Positions 1 through 7,077 of a stretch of 13,452 nucleotides of DNA are shown here, in pieces (position 1 is the stretch's first letter; each line of letters begins with the position of its first letter). Under the pieces are notes generated by a model. It searched no databases and was not told the DNA's origin. It was given only the letters and a program-made list of their open reading frames with translations. Origin of the DNA: QHWK01 sp035315685 (GTDB lineage Bacteria; Acidobacteriota; Vicinamibacteria; Vicinamibacterales; CAVVIG01); NCBI GenBank assembly GCA_035315685.1, contig DATFXR010000874.1, positions 1 through 13,452 on the forward strand, read 5' to 3'. Both the position numbers and the translations under genes were made by a program.

Positions 1-22
1 GGGTAGTTTAAAGTGTGTCGCT

Positions 23-1030
23 ATGAAGACCAAACTTTCTCTGGTTCTGGCCCTCCTGGTTGCCTCCGCCGCCGTCCACGCCGCGACGGTTCGCATCGTG
101 CAGACCAATGCCGCCGGCGACAGCGTGATGCTGATCGATCCGGCGACGAACAAGGTGGTCGGCGAGATCGGCGGCATCGAAGTGAATCACGGCGCCGCGG
201 CTGCGCCCGACGGCACGAAGTTGTACGTGACCAATGAAGCCGAGTCCACGCTGGACGTCGCCGACCTCAAGACGCTCAAGGTGATCAAGAGCATCCCGCT
301 GACCAATCATCCGAACAACGTGGCGGTGAGCAAGGACGGCAAGCGAGTCTACGCCGCCATCGTCGCCGGCGCCGGCGCAGTGGACGTGATCGACACGACC
401 AGTCTGACGCGGGTCAAGAGCATCCGGACCGAGGGCGGGATCCACAACGTCTACGTCACGCCCGACGGCAAATTCGTCGTTGCCGGATCGATCCCCGGCA
501 AGAAAGTCACGGTAATCGATCAGAAGACGGAAGAAATCCTGTGGACAGTCCCGACCCGTGACGGCGTGCGGCCGATGGCATTCGAGACGAACGCCGACGG
601 ATCGACGAAGCGGATCTTTTTACAGCTCTCCGGGTTCAACGGCTTCACGACGATCGACTTCGCAACCCATGCGCTCGGCGCGGAGATCAAGGTGCCGGAA
701 GTACCCGCGGCGGAGCGCGTGACCGAAGGACTGCAGGGGGCGCCGGCGCACGGTCTCGCCGTCACGCCCGACGGGAAGACGCTCGGCGTGTTGAGCAAGA
801 TGAACACGAAGATCTACTTTTACTCGCTGCCGGACCTGAAGCTCCTGGGCGAATCCAAGGTCGGCCACCATCCGGACTGGCTGACGTTCACGCCGGACGG
901 CAAGCGCGTCTATGTTGCAAACGCCGGATCGAATTCAGTGTCCGTCGTGGACGTTGCCACCTACAAGGAGTTGATGCAGATTCCGGTGGGACAGGTCCCG
1001 AAGCGGAACATCACGGCGGTCCTGCCTTGA
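23..1030 (+). CDS. Secreted YVTN-family beta-propeller protein
   Basis: This 335-residue protein has a clear Sec signal peptide: MKTK, a hydrophobic stretch, then a likely cleavage after AVHA at residue 20. The mature part is built of repeated beta-propeller blades with the YVTN signature. Visible examples are KLYVTNEAESTLDVAD, RVYAAIVAGAGAVDVID and, near the C-terminus, RVYVANAGSNSVSVVDV. Each blade carries a 'PDGK' turn (TPDGK, SKDGK). Such propellers are periplasmic or extracellular scaffolds; some relatives belong to quinoprotein systems, but I see no cofactor-binding or enzymatic signature, so no substrate can be given. The ATG at 23 is chosen because it begins the signal peptide. No Shine-Dalgarno is visible in the 22 bases before it, and the promoter is off the window. 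It ends with TGA and converges on the SGNH-like gene across a hairpin-rich spacer. The family call is firm and the role unknown. Confidence 0.9.
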   Translation: MKTKLSLVLALLVASAAVHAATVRIVQTNAAGDSVMLIDPATNKVVGEIGGIEVNHGAAAAPDGTKLYVTNEAESTLDVADLKTLKVIKSIPLTNHPNNVAVSKDGKRVYAAIVAGAGAVDVIDTTSLTRVKSIRTEGGIHNVYVTPDGKFVVAGSIPGKKVTVIDQKTEEILWTVPTRDGVRPMAFETNADGSTKRIFLQLSGFNGFTTIDFATHALGAEIKVPEVPAAERVTEGLQGAPAHGLAVTPDGKTLGVLSKMNTKIYFYSLPDLKLLGESKVGHHPDWLTFTPDGKRVYVANAGSNSVSVVDVATYKELMQIPVGQVPKRNITAVLP

Positions 1031-1050
1031 AATGACGCGGGGGCTGGGGG

Positions 1051-1078
1051 CTGGAAGCTGGGGACTGGAAGCTGGGGA
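1051..1078. repeat. Two perfect 14-bp tandem units (CTGGAAGCTGGGGA)
   Basis: The unit CTGGAAGCTGGGGA occurs twice back to back (1051-1064, 1065-1078), preceded by a partial GGGGGCTGGGGG. It consists of two related heptamers, matching the period-7 style of the other gene-border repeats in this window. It lies 21 bp after the stop codon of the YVTN gene. Confidence 0.85.
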
Positions 1079-1144
1079 TCGGATCGAACCGACGTAGCGA
1101 CAGGCTTCAGCCGAGCGACCGTGCCCCCAGTCCCCAGTCCCCAG
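1058..1144. repeat. Long inverted repeat between convergent genes
   Basis: The left arm 1058-1077 and the right arm 1125-1144 (CCCCAGTCCCCAGTCCCCAG) are complementary at 17 of 20 positions, including an unbroken 11-bp block (CTGGGGACTGG against CCAGTCCCCAG). The 47-nt loop holds GGCTTCAGCC, a small palindrome that recurs in the adjacent hairpin. It may act in transcript ending or 3'-end protection, or simply be two inverted copies of a repeat family. Confidence 0.6.
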
Positions 1145-1145
1145 G

Positions 1146-1175
1146 CGGAGGGTCCGGCTTCAGCCGGACCCTCCG
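1146..1175. terminator. Strong GC-rich hairpin, candidate bidirectional terminator
   Basis: Bases 1146-1159 pair perfectly with 1162-1175 (CGGAGGGTCCGGCT against AGCCGGACCCTCCG), formally 14 bp with a 2-nt loop and realistically 13 bp with a 4-nt loop. It starts 5 nt beyond the stop codon of the minus-strand SGNH-like gene and about 115 nt beyond the plus-strand YVTN stop, as expected for a shared terminator between convergent genes. No U-tract follows on either strand, so it may instead be a REP-like palindromic repeat. Its core GGCTTCAGCC is found again at 1103-1112. Confidence 0.5.
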
Positions 1176-1179
1176 GACC

Positions 1180-2307
1180 TCACGAACAGATATTGCTGTT
1201 CGCGGGCTCCGGAACGCCGAGCTTCCACTTCAGAGGCGTCGTGCCCGGATCGATCGTGTCGGCTTCCCAGATCAAATCCGAGATGCACTTCTGGCCGCTG
1301 TCGTTCGGGTAAACGCCCATGCCTGACGTCGTCTGGCTCTCCTGAATCAGGATGCCGATCGCCGCCGGCTCCAGGTAGAACGGGACGTCGGTGCCGTCGC
1401 CGCCCGCCACGAACCACGGATCCGAGCAGCCGAAGTTCACCGCCGACGGCGAATCGTGCTCGTGGACCGCGCCGTCTTCCTCCGGGTGCTCGACCTGCGT
1501 CTTGAACGACACCTCCATCTTCATGCAGTGATCGCGCAGCTTGTCGTAGGTATTGACGAACACGAAGCGGCCGGCCGACGAATTCGCAAACGGCGCGACC
1601 GCGTTGGCGATCGTCGTGTTCAGCTTCTGAAACACCTGATCGATCAGCTCGAGCGCCGGCGGCAGCTGCACCCAGCGGGCGGTGCAGGTCGGGATCGTGT
1701 CGATCAGCGGCGGACAGAGCTCTGCGATCTTCGCCGTCGCGTCGAGCGACTTGGGGAACGGATTCGGATAGCCGGTGACGGCGACGACCAGCTTCGGACG
1801 GCCGGCCATGATCACGCGGTACTGCTGGAAGATCGTCGTCAGGTTCGACGTCAGGTTCGAAAAGAGGCTCGTGTTGCCGAGGATCGCGCCGGCGCAGCTC
1901 GACGCGCCGGCGAAGTCGTGCGACTTGACGTCGTCGAAGCACGACGTGATCAGGTTGACGATGGTCGTGTTCTGCTCGCCGACGGTCAGCGTGATGAGAT
2001 CGGGACGGTCGTTCCACGTCGAGGCGAGCTGACCGCCGGTGATGTAGGTGTTCGACGTCGTGCCGTTCTGCGCGATGTCGTACTCGCACCACGCGCCCCA
2101 CTTCTTCAGATGGTCGTCGATCAGATGATTCGGGTAGCGTTGCGACTCGGAGACGTCGTGGCCGGCCGGAATGTCGTCGGCAGCCGCCACGTAATGAAGG
2201 CCGCAGCCCTGCGCGTGCAGGACCGGCTGCGGCCCGACCAGCGCGACGGCGGCCACCGCCGCCGCGCCGGCCGTCAGAACCCCCGCCACGAAACGATGCA
2301 TCCTCAT
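1180..2307 (-). CDS. Secreted SGNH/GDSL-hydrolase-like protein with replaced catalytic residues
   Basis: This 375-residue protein has an N-terminal signal peptide of about 33 residues (cleavage near LHAQ). The block YVAAADDIPAGHDV (39-52) matches the layout of SGNH block I (YVALGDSYTAG), and LITLTVGEQNTTIVN (104-118) matches block III (TLTIGGND). In this alignment the nucleophile Ser becomes Asp45 and the oxyanion Asn of GGND becomes Gln112. The C-terminal DxxHP motif appears as DVPFYLEP, with no His before the Pro. It therefore resembles an SGNH fold that is inactive or uses other residues, such as a binding protein. Many cysteines (35, 74, 123, 138 and later) fit an exported, disulfide-bonded protein. 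A GAGGA Shine-Dalgarno 7 nt before the ATG overlaps the stop of the DUF11 gene upstream, so the two are probably coupled. The fold call is moderate; loss of activity is inferred. Confidence 0.7.
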   Translation of the reverse strand: MRMHRFVAGVLTAGAAAVAAVALVGPQPVLHAQGCGLHYVAAADDIPAGHDVSESQRYPNHLIDDHLKKWGAWCEYDIAQNGTTSNTYITGGQLASTWNDRPDLITLTVGEQNTTIVNLITSCFDDVKSHDFAGASSCAGAILGNTSLFSNLTSNLTTIFQQYRVIMAGRPKLVVAVTGYPNPFPKSLDATAKIAELCPPLIDTIPTCTARWVQLPPALELIDQVFQKLNTTIANAVAPFANSSAGRFVFVNTYDKLRDHCMKMEVSFKTQVEHPEEDGAVHEHDSPSAVNFGCSDPWFVAGGDGTDVPFYLEPAAIGILIQESQTTSGMGVYPNDSGQKCISDLIWEADTIDPGTTPLKWKLGVPEPANSNICS

Positions 2308-2314
2308 GGTCTTG

Positions 2315-2319
2315 TCCTC
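2315..2319 (-). promoter_or_regulatory. Ribosome binding site overlapping the upstream stop codon
   Basis: On the minus strand the sequence reads TGAGGACAAGACC then ATG. The GAGGA lies 7 nt before the start at 2307 and shares bases with the TGA (2318-2320) of the DUF11 gene. This arrangement favours translational coupling and fixes ATG 2307 over the second ATG two codons later. Confidence 0.8.
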
Positions 2320-5300
2320 AGAAGATCACGATCGTCTGCGTGAGCGAGTTGTTGTTCTCGTTGAACTCCAGGACCAGCAGATTCGGATCCGCGGTGCCCG
2401 TCACCAGGAACTCCGTGCCCTTCACGTTCGGGATGGTGAGCGTCACCGTCACGCCTTCACCCGGCTGCAGGTTGCCCTTGCAGTTGACCACCTCGAAATT
2501 CGCGCCGGACGAATCGATCGCGCAGGTGATCGCCGGGTTCGACGACGTCGGCGTCGCTGCAGTGAGAGAGAGGTCGGTGAGCGCGAACAGGCTGAGCAGC
2601 GGGTCGGTCTGCGCGTTCAACGTCGTCGGCGTATCACCGATGTTCACGACCTGGAACTGCACCGTCACGGTGCCGTTGTTCGCGACCGGCTCCGGCGAGG
2701 TGAGCAACTGCGAGGCCACGAGATCGACGCACAGTGTGCACGTGCCGGTCGTCGTGATCGTCGTCGTCTGCGACTTTTGATTGTTGCCTTCGTTGGTCTC
2801 GGCGAAGGCGTTCGCCGGATCGATGATCGCCGTCAGCGTCACCGATGGCGGCAGCCCGGACAGCAGCGTGATGAAACTCACCGTGAGCTGCGTGTTGCCG
2901 CCGCCCGGCAGGTCGCCGACGCAATCGACCTTGTTCGAGGCCGGCGCGCCGCAGGTGAAGCCGTTCGAGCCGGCGGCGCCGCTGAAGGTGACGCCCGCCG
3001 ACGGCAGGTCGAGCTCGATGTGGACGGCGGTCGCCTTGGCCGTGCCGCCATTCACCGCGACGACGGTGTACTTCAAGCCCTGGCCGGGCGCGACCGGATC
3101 CGGGTTGTCGGTGATCGTCGCGATCGCGAGGTCGAAGCCGGTCGAGCCGATGGCGGAGACCACGGTCGAATCGTTGTTGATCAGATGCGCGACGGTCTCG
3201 TCCTCGCACTGCGTTGGATCGCTGCACGCGGTCGTGTCGACGAGCGCGGGCGCTGCCGACGCGGTGTTCGCGATCGGGATGGCCGCGCTGTCCTTGACGT
3301 GAGCCAGGATCGTGACCTGCGCCGATCCGCCCGGGTCCATGCCCGTGCCGTTGTCGTGGCACGTCACGGTGCCGGTGGCTTCCAGGCAGGTCCACCCGTT
3401 GTTCGGCGTCGCGTTGGTGAACGTCACCTCGTTCGGGAGCGTGTCCGAGAGCGTCAGGCCCTTCGTGCCGTCCCAGCCCTTGGCTTTCGCGTTCCCGCTG
3501 TTCGAGATCGAGATCGTGTAAGTCAGGTCGTCGCCAGGCGTCGTCGTCGCCTTGTCCACGTTCTTGCTGACGATCAGATCCGGCGATTGCTTCGCCGCCG
3601 GCGCCACGAACGCGCCAAAGTCCGAGCAGTTGTCGTTTTCGTTCGACTCCGCGATCGTGTTCGCCGGATCGACGCACGCCACGTTGTCGAGCACGCGACC
3701 GTTCTCCGCGGTGACGAACACGGTGACCTTGATCGTCACCTTGTTCTCGGCCTTCGGCGGCAGATCGCCCAGGCAATCGACGACGTTGATCGGGTTCTGG
3801 AGGATCTGGCACGCCCAGTTGTTGCCCGTCCCGGCGTCCACGGCGAGGGGAATCAGGCCCACCGGCAGCGGATCGTGCATGCGCACGCCGAATGCGACCT
3901 GGCCGTCAGGGCTGTTGACCGGCTCGTTGGTGACGACGATCGTGTAGTCGGTCACGTCGCTCTGGCTCGCCTTGGTCGGCCCTTCCTTCGTGATCGTCAG
4001 GTTGATCACCGACGACACGACCGTGTCGGCAGAGGCGGTGTTGTTGAACTCGTCCCCTTCCGGAATCGTGTTGTCGGGATCGACGACCGCCGTGTTGTGG
4101 AGGCCCGGCGCCGGCACCAGGAAATTCGGCGCCGTAGCGGTGATCGCGATTGTCCGCGTGCCACCCGCGACAATCGTCGCGCCCGTGCAGTTGACGACGC
4201 CGCCAGCCTGGCTGCACGTGAACGCGGCGCCGGTCCCAAGGCCAGCGTCCGACGCCGAGACGAAGGTCTCGCCTACCGGCAACACGTCGCGCACGGAGAC
4301 GTTCGACGCCGCATCCGAGCCGCTGTTCGACACGACGAGCGTGTAGTTGATTGGGCCGCCAGGCGTCGTCGTCGCCGTGCCGGTCTTGGTGATGCTGAGA
4401 TCGTTGAACGGACCGTTCCCGCCGTTCTGCACGATCGTCGTCGCGGACGCCTGGTTGTCGAGCTCGTCGCCTTCCGGAATCGTGTTGTCGGGATCGACGA
4501 TCGCCTGATTGACGTAGGTCGCCGGCGTATCCGGCGCGAATTCGCTCACCGTGATGGTGGCCGTGCCGGCCGACGGAATCTGGCCGCCGACGCAGTTGAT
4601 GAAGCCACCCACCTGGCTGCACAGGAACTGGTTCGTCCCGGTCGCCTCGATGTAGCGCGCGCCGGCGGGGAGGAAGTCGCGGACCGTGACGCCGACCGCC
4701 GGATCGGTCCCGGTGTTGCCGACCGTGATTGCGTAGGTGACCTTCGCGTTCCGCGCCACCGGGTTGGCCGGGCTCACCTGGGTCTTGCCGATGGTCAGCT
4801 GGTTGAACGCACCGTTGCCGGTCGGGAAGCTGCCCACGACCGTGTCCTGCGTCGCGATGTTGTTGGTCTCGTCCGCCTCGGCGATCTCGTTCAGCGGATC
4901 GACGCGCACTTCGTTGTGCATCGTGCCCGCGAACGACTGCGCGAAGATGCGGAGCGTGATGATCGCCGTGTCCGGCGGATTCGCCAGGTTCCCGCCGAGC
5001 GGCGCGTAGTTGTTGCTCGCCGTTCCCTTGATCGACCCGCCGACGCACTCCACCACGCCGGAGGCGAACGAGCAGGTGAAGCCGTGATCGCTGACGACGT
5101 CGCGGAAAATCGTCCCCGACGGCAGCGTGTCGCGCACGCGGATGTTGGCGGCGTCCTGCGTGCCGAGGTTGTTGACCTTGATCGTGTAGGTCTCGGTGCC
5201 GCTGGTCGCGATCGGATCGATCGCGTCCGTCTTGCTCACCGTCAGGTCGATGCCGGTCACCACCTGCGTGGTCGCCGTCGCCGAATTGTTCGTCTCGTCG

Positions 5301-6970
5301 GCCTCGAAGATGGCGTTGTTGGGGTCGACCGTGACGATGTTGGTGATTGTCCCGACGGCGCTCGGCGCGACGAGGGTCATCGTCAGCGTCGTGGTCGACT
5401 CCGGACCGAGCGCGCCGCCCGTGCAGGTGACGACGTTCTGTGCGTCGACAGCGCAACCTCCGGAAAACGCCGGCGCCGAGAAGCTGTCGAAGATCAGCCC
5501 CGGCATCAGCGGATCGCGCACGACGATGCCCGACACCGGGTTGATGCCGCTGTTGCCGACGACGAATGTGTAGGTGAGGCCGCCGCGGCAGACGAGCGGC
5601 GCGGGCGTGTTGCCCGGCCACGACCGCGCGCAGACGGGATCGGGGGCGTCGGCTTTGGTAATCGTCAGGTCGACGCCCGGCTTCACGGTCGTCAACTCGG
5701 TGTCGGTCGCGCTGACCCCGGTGTTCTTGACGTTGCCGGTGACCGTCGCGGTGTCGATGATCGTCGAGCCGGCCGAGGCGATCACCTGGCCGCTGATCGT
5801 CATCAGGATCGTACCGCCCGGATTGAGCGTGCGCGCGAGACACTTTGTCTGCGGTGCGGCCACCGAACAGCCGCCACCAGTGCCGACGGTTCCATTGGTG
5901 ACGACGAAGCTTGCCTGGACGCTCGACGCCACCAGCCCCTGCGTGCCGTCGACGATGGTCACGTCGTCCGCACGCGTCGACCCGGCATTGGTGACGAGGA
6001 TCTTGTAGGTCTCTGTCCCGGCCGGCGTCACCGGATCGGGACCCGCGCCGGCGATTTCCGCGGTGTTGTCGGTCAGGTTGATCGTGAGCGGGCCGGTCGT
6101 CGGCGCCGAGACCACCTGCGTGTCGACGAGCGCGGAGGTGTTGTTCAGTTCGTCGCTCTCCGGAATCGTGTTGTCGGGATCGACCGCCGCGGTGTTCGTG
6201 ATCGCGCCGGTCGTCGTCGGCGCCGTCGCGTTGATCGTGATCGTCGCGTTCGAGCCCTGGTTGACCGCTCCACCGGTGCAGGTGACGGTCTGCGCCACCA
6301 CGCCGCAGGTGAACAGGCTGGTGCCGGACGCGGTGATGCCGGTGAGGCCCGCCGGAACCGTGTCCACGACCTTGACGCCGGTGGCGTTTGCCGTCCCCTG
6401 ATTGTTGACGGTCAGCGTGTAGGTCATCGGCGACGAGACGACGACGCTGGTCGGGCCGGTCTTCGCGATCGTGAGGTCTGGCAGCGTCGTCCCGGTGCCG
6501 TTGCTCACCAGCGTGCTGGTGGTCGTCGTGCTCGTGAAGTTCTGCGCTGATCGCGTGCCGGTGATCGACGCGGTGTTGTTGATCGCCGTCCCGTTGGCGG
6601 CGGTGACGACGCCACGAATCGTGACCGTCCACGAGCCGTTGCCATCAATCGAACCGCCATTGCAGGTGACGAGGTTGGTGTTCTGTGTGCAGCTGCCGCG
6701 CGTGCTGGTGATCTGCAGTTGCGGCGGCACGCCGATGCCGCCGACGCCGTTCAACTGGTCGGTCATCACGGCGTTGGTCACTTTCGAGCCGCCGGTGTTG
6801 ACCATGGTCACGGTGTAGGTCAGTTGACCGCCCGACGCGATCGGGTCCGGATTGTCGACGTCCGAAATGGTCATCGGACTGTTGGGATCGGCGAGAGTGA
6901 TCGCGACAGCGGCGAAAACGGCCGACATGAGCAGACTTGCGAACACAAAGCGGTGGCGACGATTCGTCAT
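2318..6970 (-). CDS. Giant secreted protein with 11 DUF11/CARDB-like repeats
   Basis: This 1,550-residue protein has a signal peptide (MTNRRHRF, then a hydrophobic segment ending near residue 27) and 11 Ig-like DUF11-type domains of about 125-150 residues. They begin near residues 30, 165, 296, 433, 575, 726, 858, 990, 1133, 1280 and 1415. Each typically opens with DLTITKT, has YTLTVxNxGT and DTLPAG in the middle, and in most cases ends with VDPDNTIPExDExNN. Every domain carries one Cys pair (for example FTCGVVAQTVTC), probably a disulfide per domain. No enzyme domain, LPXTG, PEP-CTERM or type IX sorting tail is visible; the protein ends in TIVIF. Such repeats are known as stalk or adhesin modules of bacterial surface proteins, so a surface or matrix role is inferred. 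AAGGAG 7 nt upstream fixes the start. The SGNH-like gene follows 10 bp downstream. Confidence 0.9.
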   Translation of the reverse strand: MTNRRHRFVFASLLMSAVFAAVAITLADPNSPMTISDVDNPDPIASGGQLTYTVTMVNTGGSKVTNAVMTDQLNGVGGIGVPPQLQITSTRGSCTQNTNLVTCNGGSIDGNGSWTVTIRGVVTAANGTAINNTASITGTRSAQNFTSTTTTSTLVSNGTGTTLPDLTIAKTGPTSVVVSSPMTYTLTVNNQGTANATGVKVVDTVPAGLTGITASGTSLFTCGVVAQTVTCTGGAVNQGSNATITINATAPTTTGAITNTAAVDPDNTIPESDELNNTSALVDTQVVSAPTTGPLTINLTDNTAEIAGAGPDPVTPAGTETYKILVTNAGSTRADDVTIVDGTQGLVASSVQASFVVTNGTVGTGGGCSVAAPQTKCLARTLNPGGTILMTISGQVIASAGSTIIDTATVTGNVKNTGVSATDTELTTVKPGVDLTITKADAPDPVCARSWPGNTPAPLVCRGGLTYTFVVGNSGINPVSGIVVRDPLMPGLIFDSFSAPAFSGGCAVDAQNVVTCTGGALGPESTTTLTMTLVAPSAVGTITNIVTVDPNNAIFEADETNNSATATTQVVTGIDLTVSKTDAIDPIATSGTETYTIKVNNLGTQDAANIRVRDTLPSGTIFRDVVSDHGFTCSFASGVVECVGGSIKGTASNNYAPLGGNLANPPDTAIITLRIFAQSFAGTMHNEVRVDPLNEIAEADETNNIATQDTVVGSFPTGNGAFNQLTIGKTQVSPANPVARNAKVTYAITVGNTGTDPAVGVTVRDFLPAGARYIEATGTNQFLCSQVGGFINCVGGQIPSAGTATITVSEFAPDTPATYVNQAIVDPDNTIPEGDELDNQASATTIVQNGGNGPFNDLSITKTGTATTTPGGPINYTLVVSNSGSDAASNVSVRDVLPVGETFVSASDAGLGTGAAFTCSQAGGVVNCTGATIVAGGTRTIAITATAPNFLVPAPGLHNTAVVDPDNTIPEGDEFNNTASADTVVSSVINLTITKEGPTKASQSDVTDYTIVVTNEPVNSPDGQVAFGVRMHDPLPVGLIPLAVDAGTGNNWACQILQNPINVVDCLGDLPPKAENKVTIKVTVFVTAENGRVLDNVACVDPANTIAESNENDNCSDFGAFVAPAAKQSPDLIVSKNVDKATTTPGDDLTYTISISNSGNAKAKGWDGTKGLTLSDTLPNEVTFTNATPNNGWTCLEATGTVTCHDNGTGMDPGGSAQVTILAHVKDSAAIPIANTASAAPALVDTTACSDPTQCEDETVAHLINNDSTVVSAIGSTGFDLAIATITDNPDPVAPGQGLKYTVVAVNGGTAKATAVHIELDLPSAGVTFSGAAGSNGFTCGAPASNKVDCVGDLPGGGNTQLTVSFITLLSGLPPSVTLTAIIDPANAFAETNEGNNQKSQTTTITTTGTCTLCVDLVASQLLTSPEPVANNGTVTVQFQVVNIGDTPTTLNAQTDPLLSLFALTDLSLTAATPTSSNPAITCAIDSSGANFEVVNCKGNLQPGEGVTVTLTIPNVKGTEFLVTGTADPNLLVLEFNENNNSLTQTIVIF
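4058..4500 (-). repeat. Near-identical DNA segments inside the DUF11 gene
   Basis: A 29-nt stretch beginning TTCCGGAATCGTG is identical at 4058-4086 and 4472-4500, 414 bp apart (one domain length, repeats 7 and 6). A 26-nt part of it recurs at 6159-6184 (repeat 2). It encodes the VDPDNTIPE motif. Synonymous drift should have blurred these copies, so they suggest recent domain duplication or gene conversion. Confidence 0.85.
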
Positions 6971-6977
6971 TTACCGA

Positions 6978-6983
6978 CTCCTT
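6978..6983 (-). promoter_or_regulatory. Ribosome binding site of the DUF11 gene
   Basis: AAGGAG on the minus strand lies 7 nt (TCGGTAA) before the ATG at 6970. It is a near-consensus Shine-Dalgarno, among the strongest in the window, and is consistent with high expression of a large structural protein. Confidence 0.85.
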
Positions 6984-7027
6984 CGATTGTGCGGAGAGCG
7001 CCCTCGAAGCTCAGCGGGCGAATGGAG

Positions 7028-7056
7028 ATGATCGTGGCCGCAGCAGCCGCGATCAA
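7028..7056 (-). promoter_or_regulatory. Candidate sigma70-like promoter for the DUF11-SGNH operon
   Basis: On the minus strand TTGATC (7056-7051) and GATCAT (7033-7028) are separated by exactly 17 bp, each matching the consensus at 4 of 6 positions. The predicted start, near 7021, would leave a leader of about 50 nt. It was found by eye in GC-rich DNA and so remains tentative. Confidence 0.35.
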
Positions 7057-7065
7057 TTAGCGAGG

Positions 7066-7077
7066 AGTCGTACGACT
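7066..7077. promoter_or_regulatory. Perfect 12-bp palindrome, candidate operator
   Basis: AGTCGTACGACT is a perfect dyad that overlaps the TAG stop of the response-regulator gene. Its centre is about 15 bp upstream of the -35 candidate, near -51 relative to the predicted start, a usual place for an activator. The dimeric LuxR-type regulator encoded just upstream is the obvious candidate ligand. Binding is inferred only. Confidence 0.4.

Noticed and set aside
2306..6550. Very long open frame (1,414 codons) on the plus strand opposite the DUF11 gene
   Set aside because: It is Arg/Asp/Val-rich with no domain pattern, while the minus strand shows a signal peptide, 11 regular domains and a near-consensus ribosome site. 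It is an antisense shadow caused by GC-rich codons.
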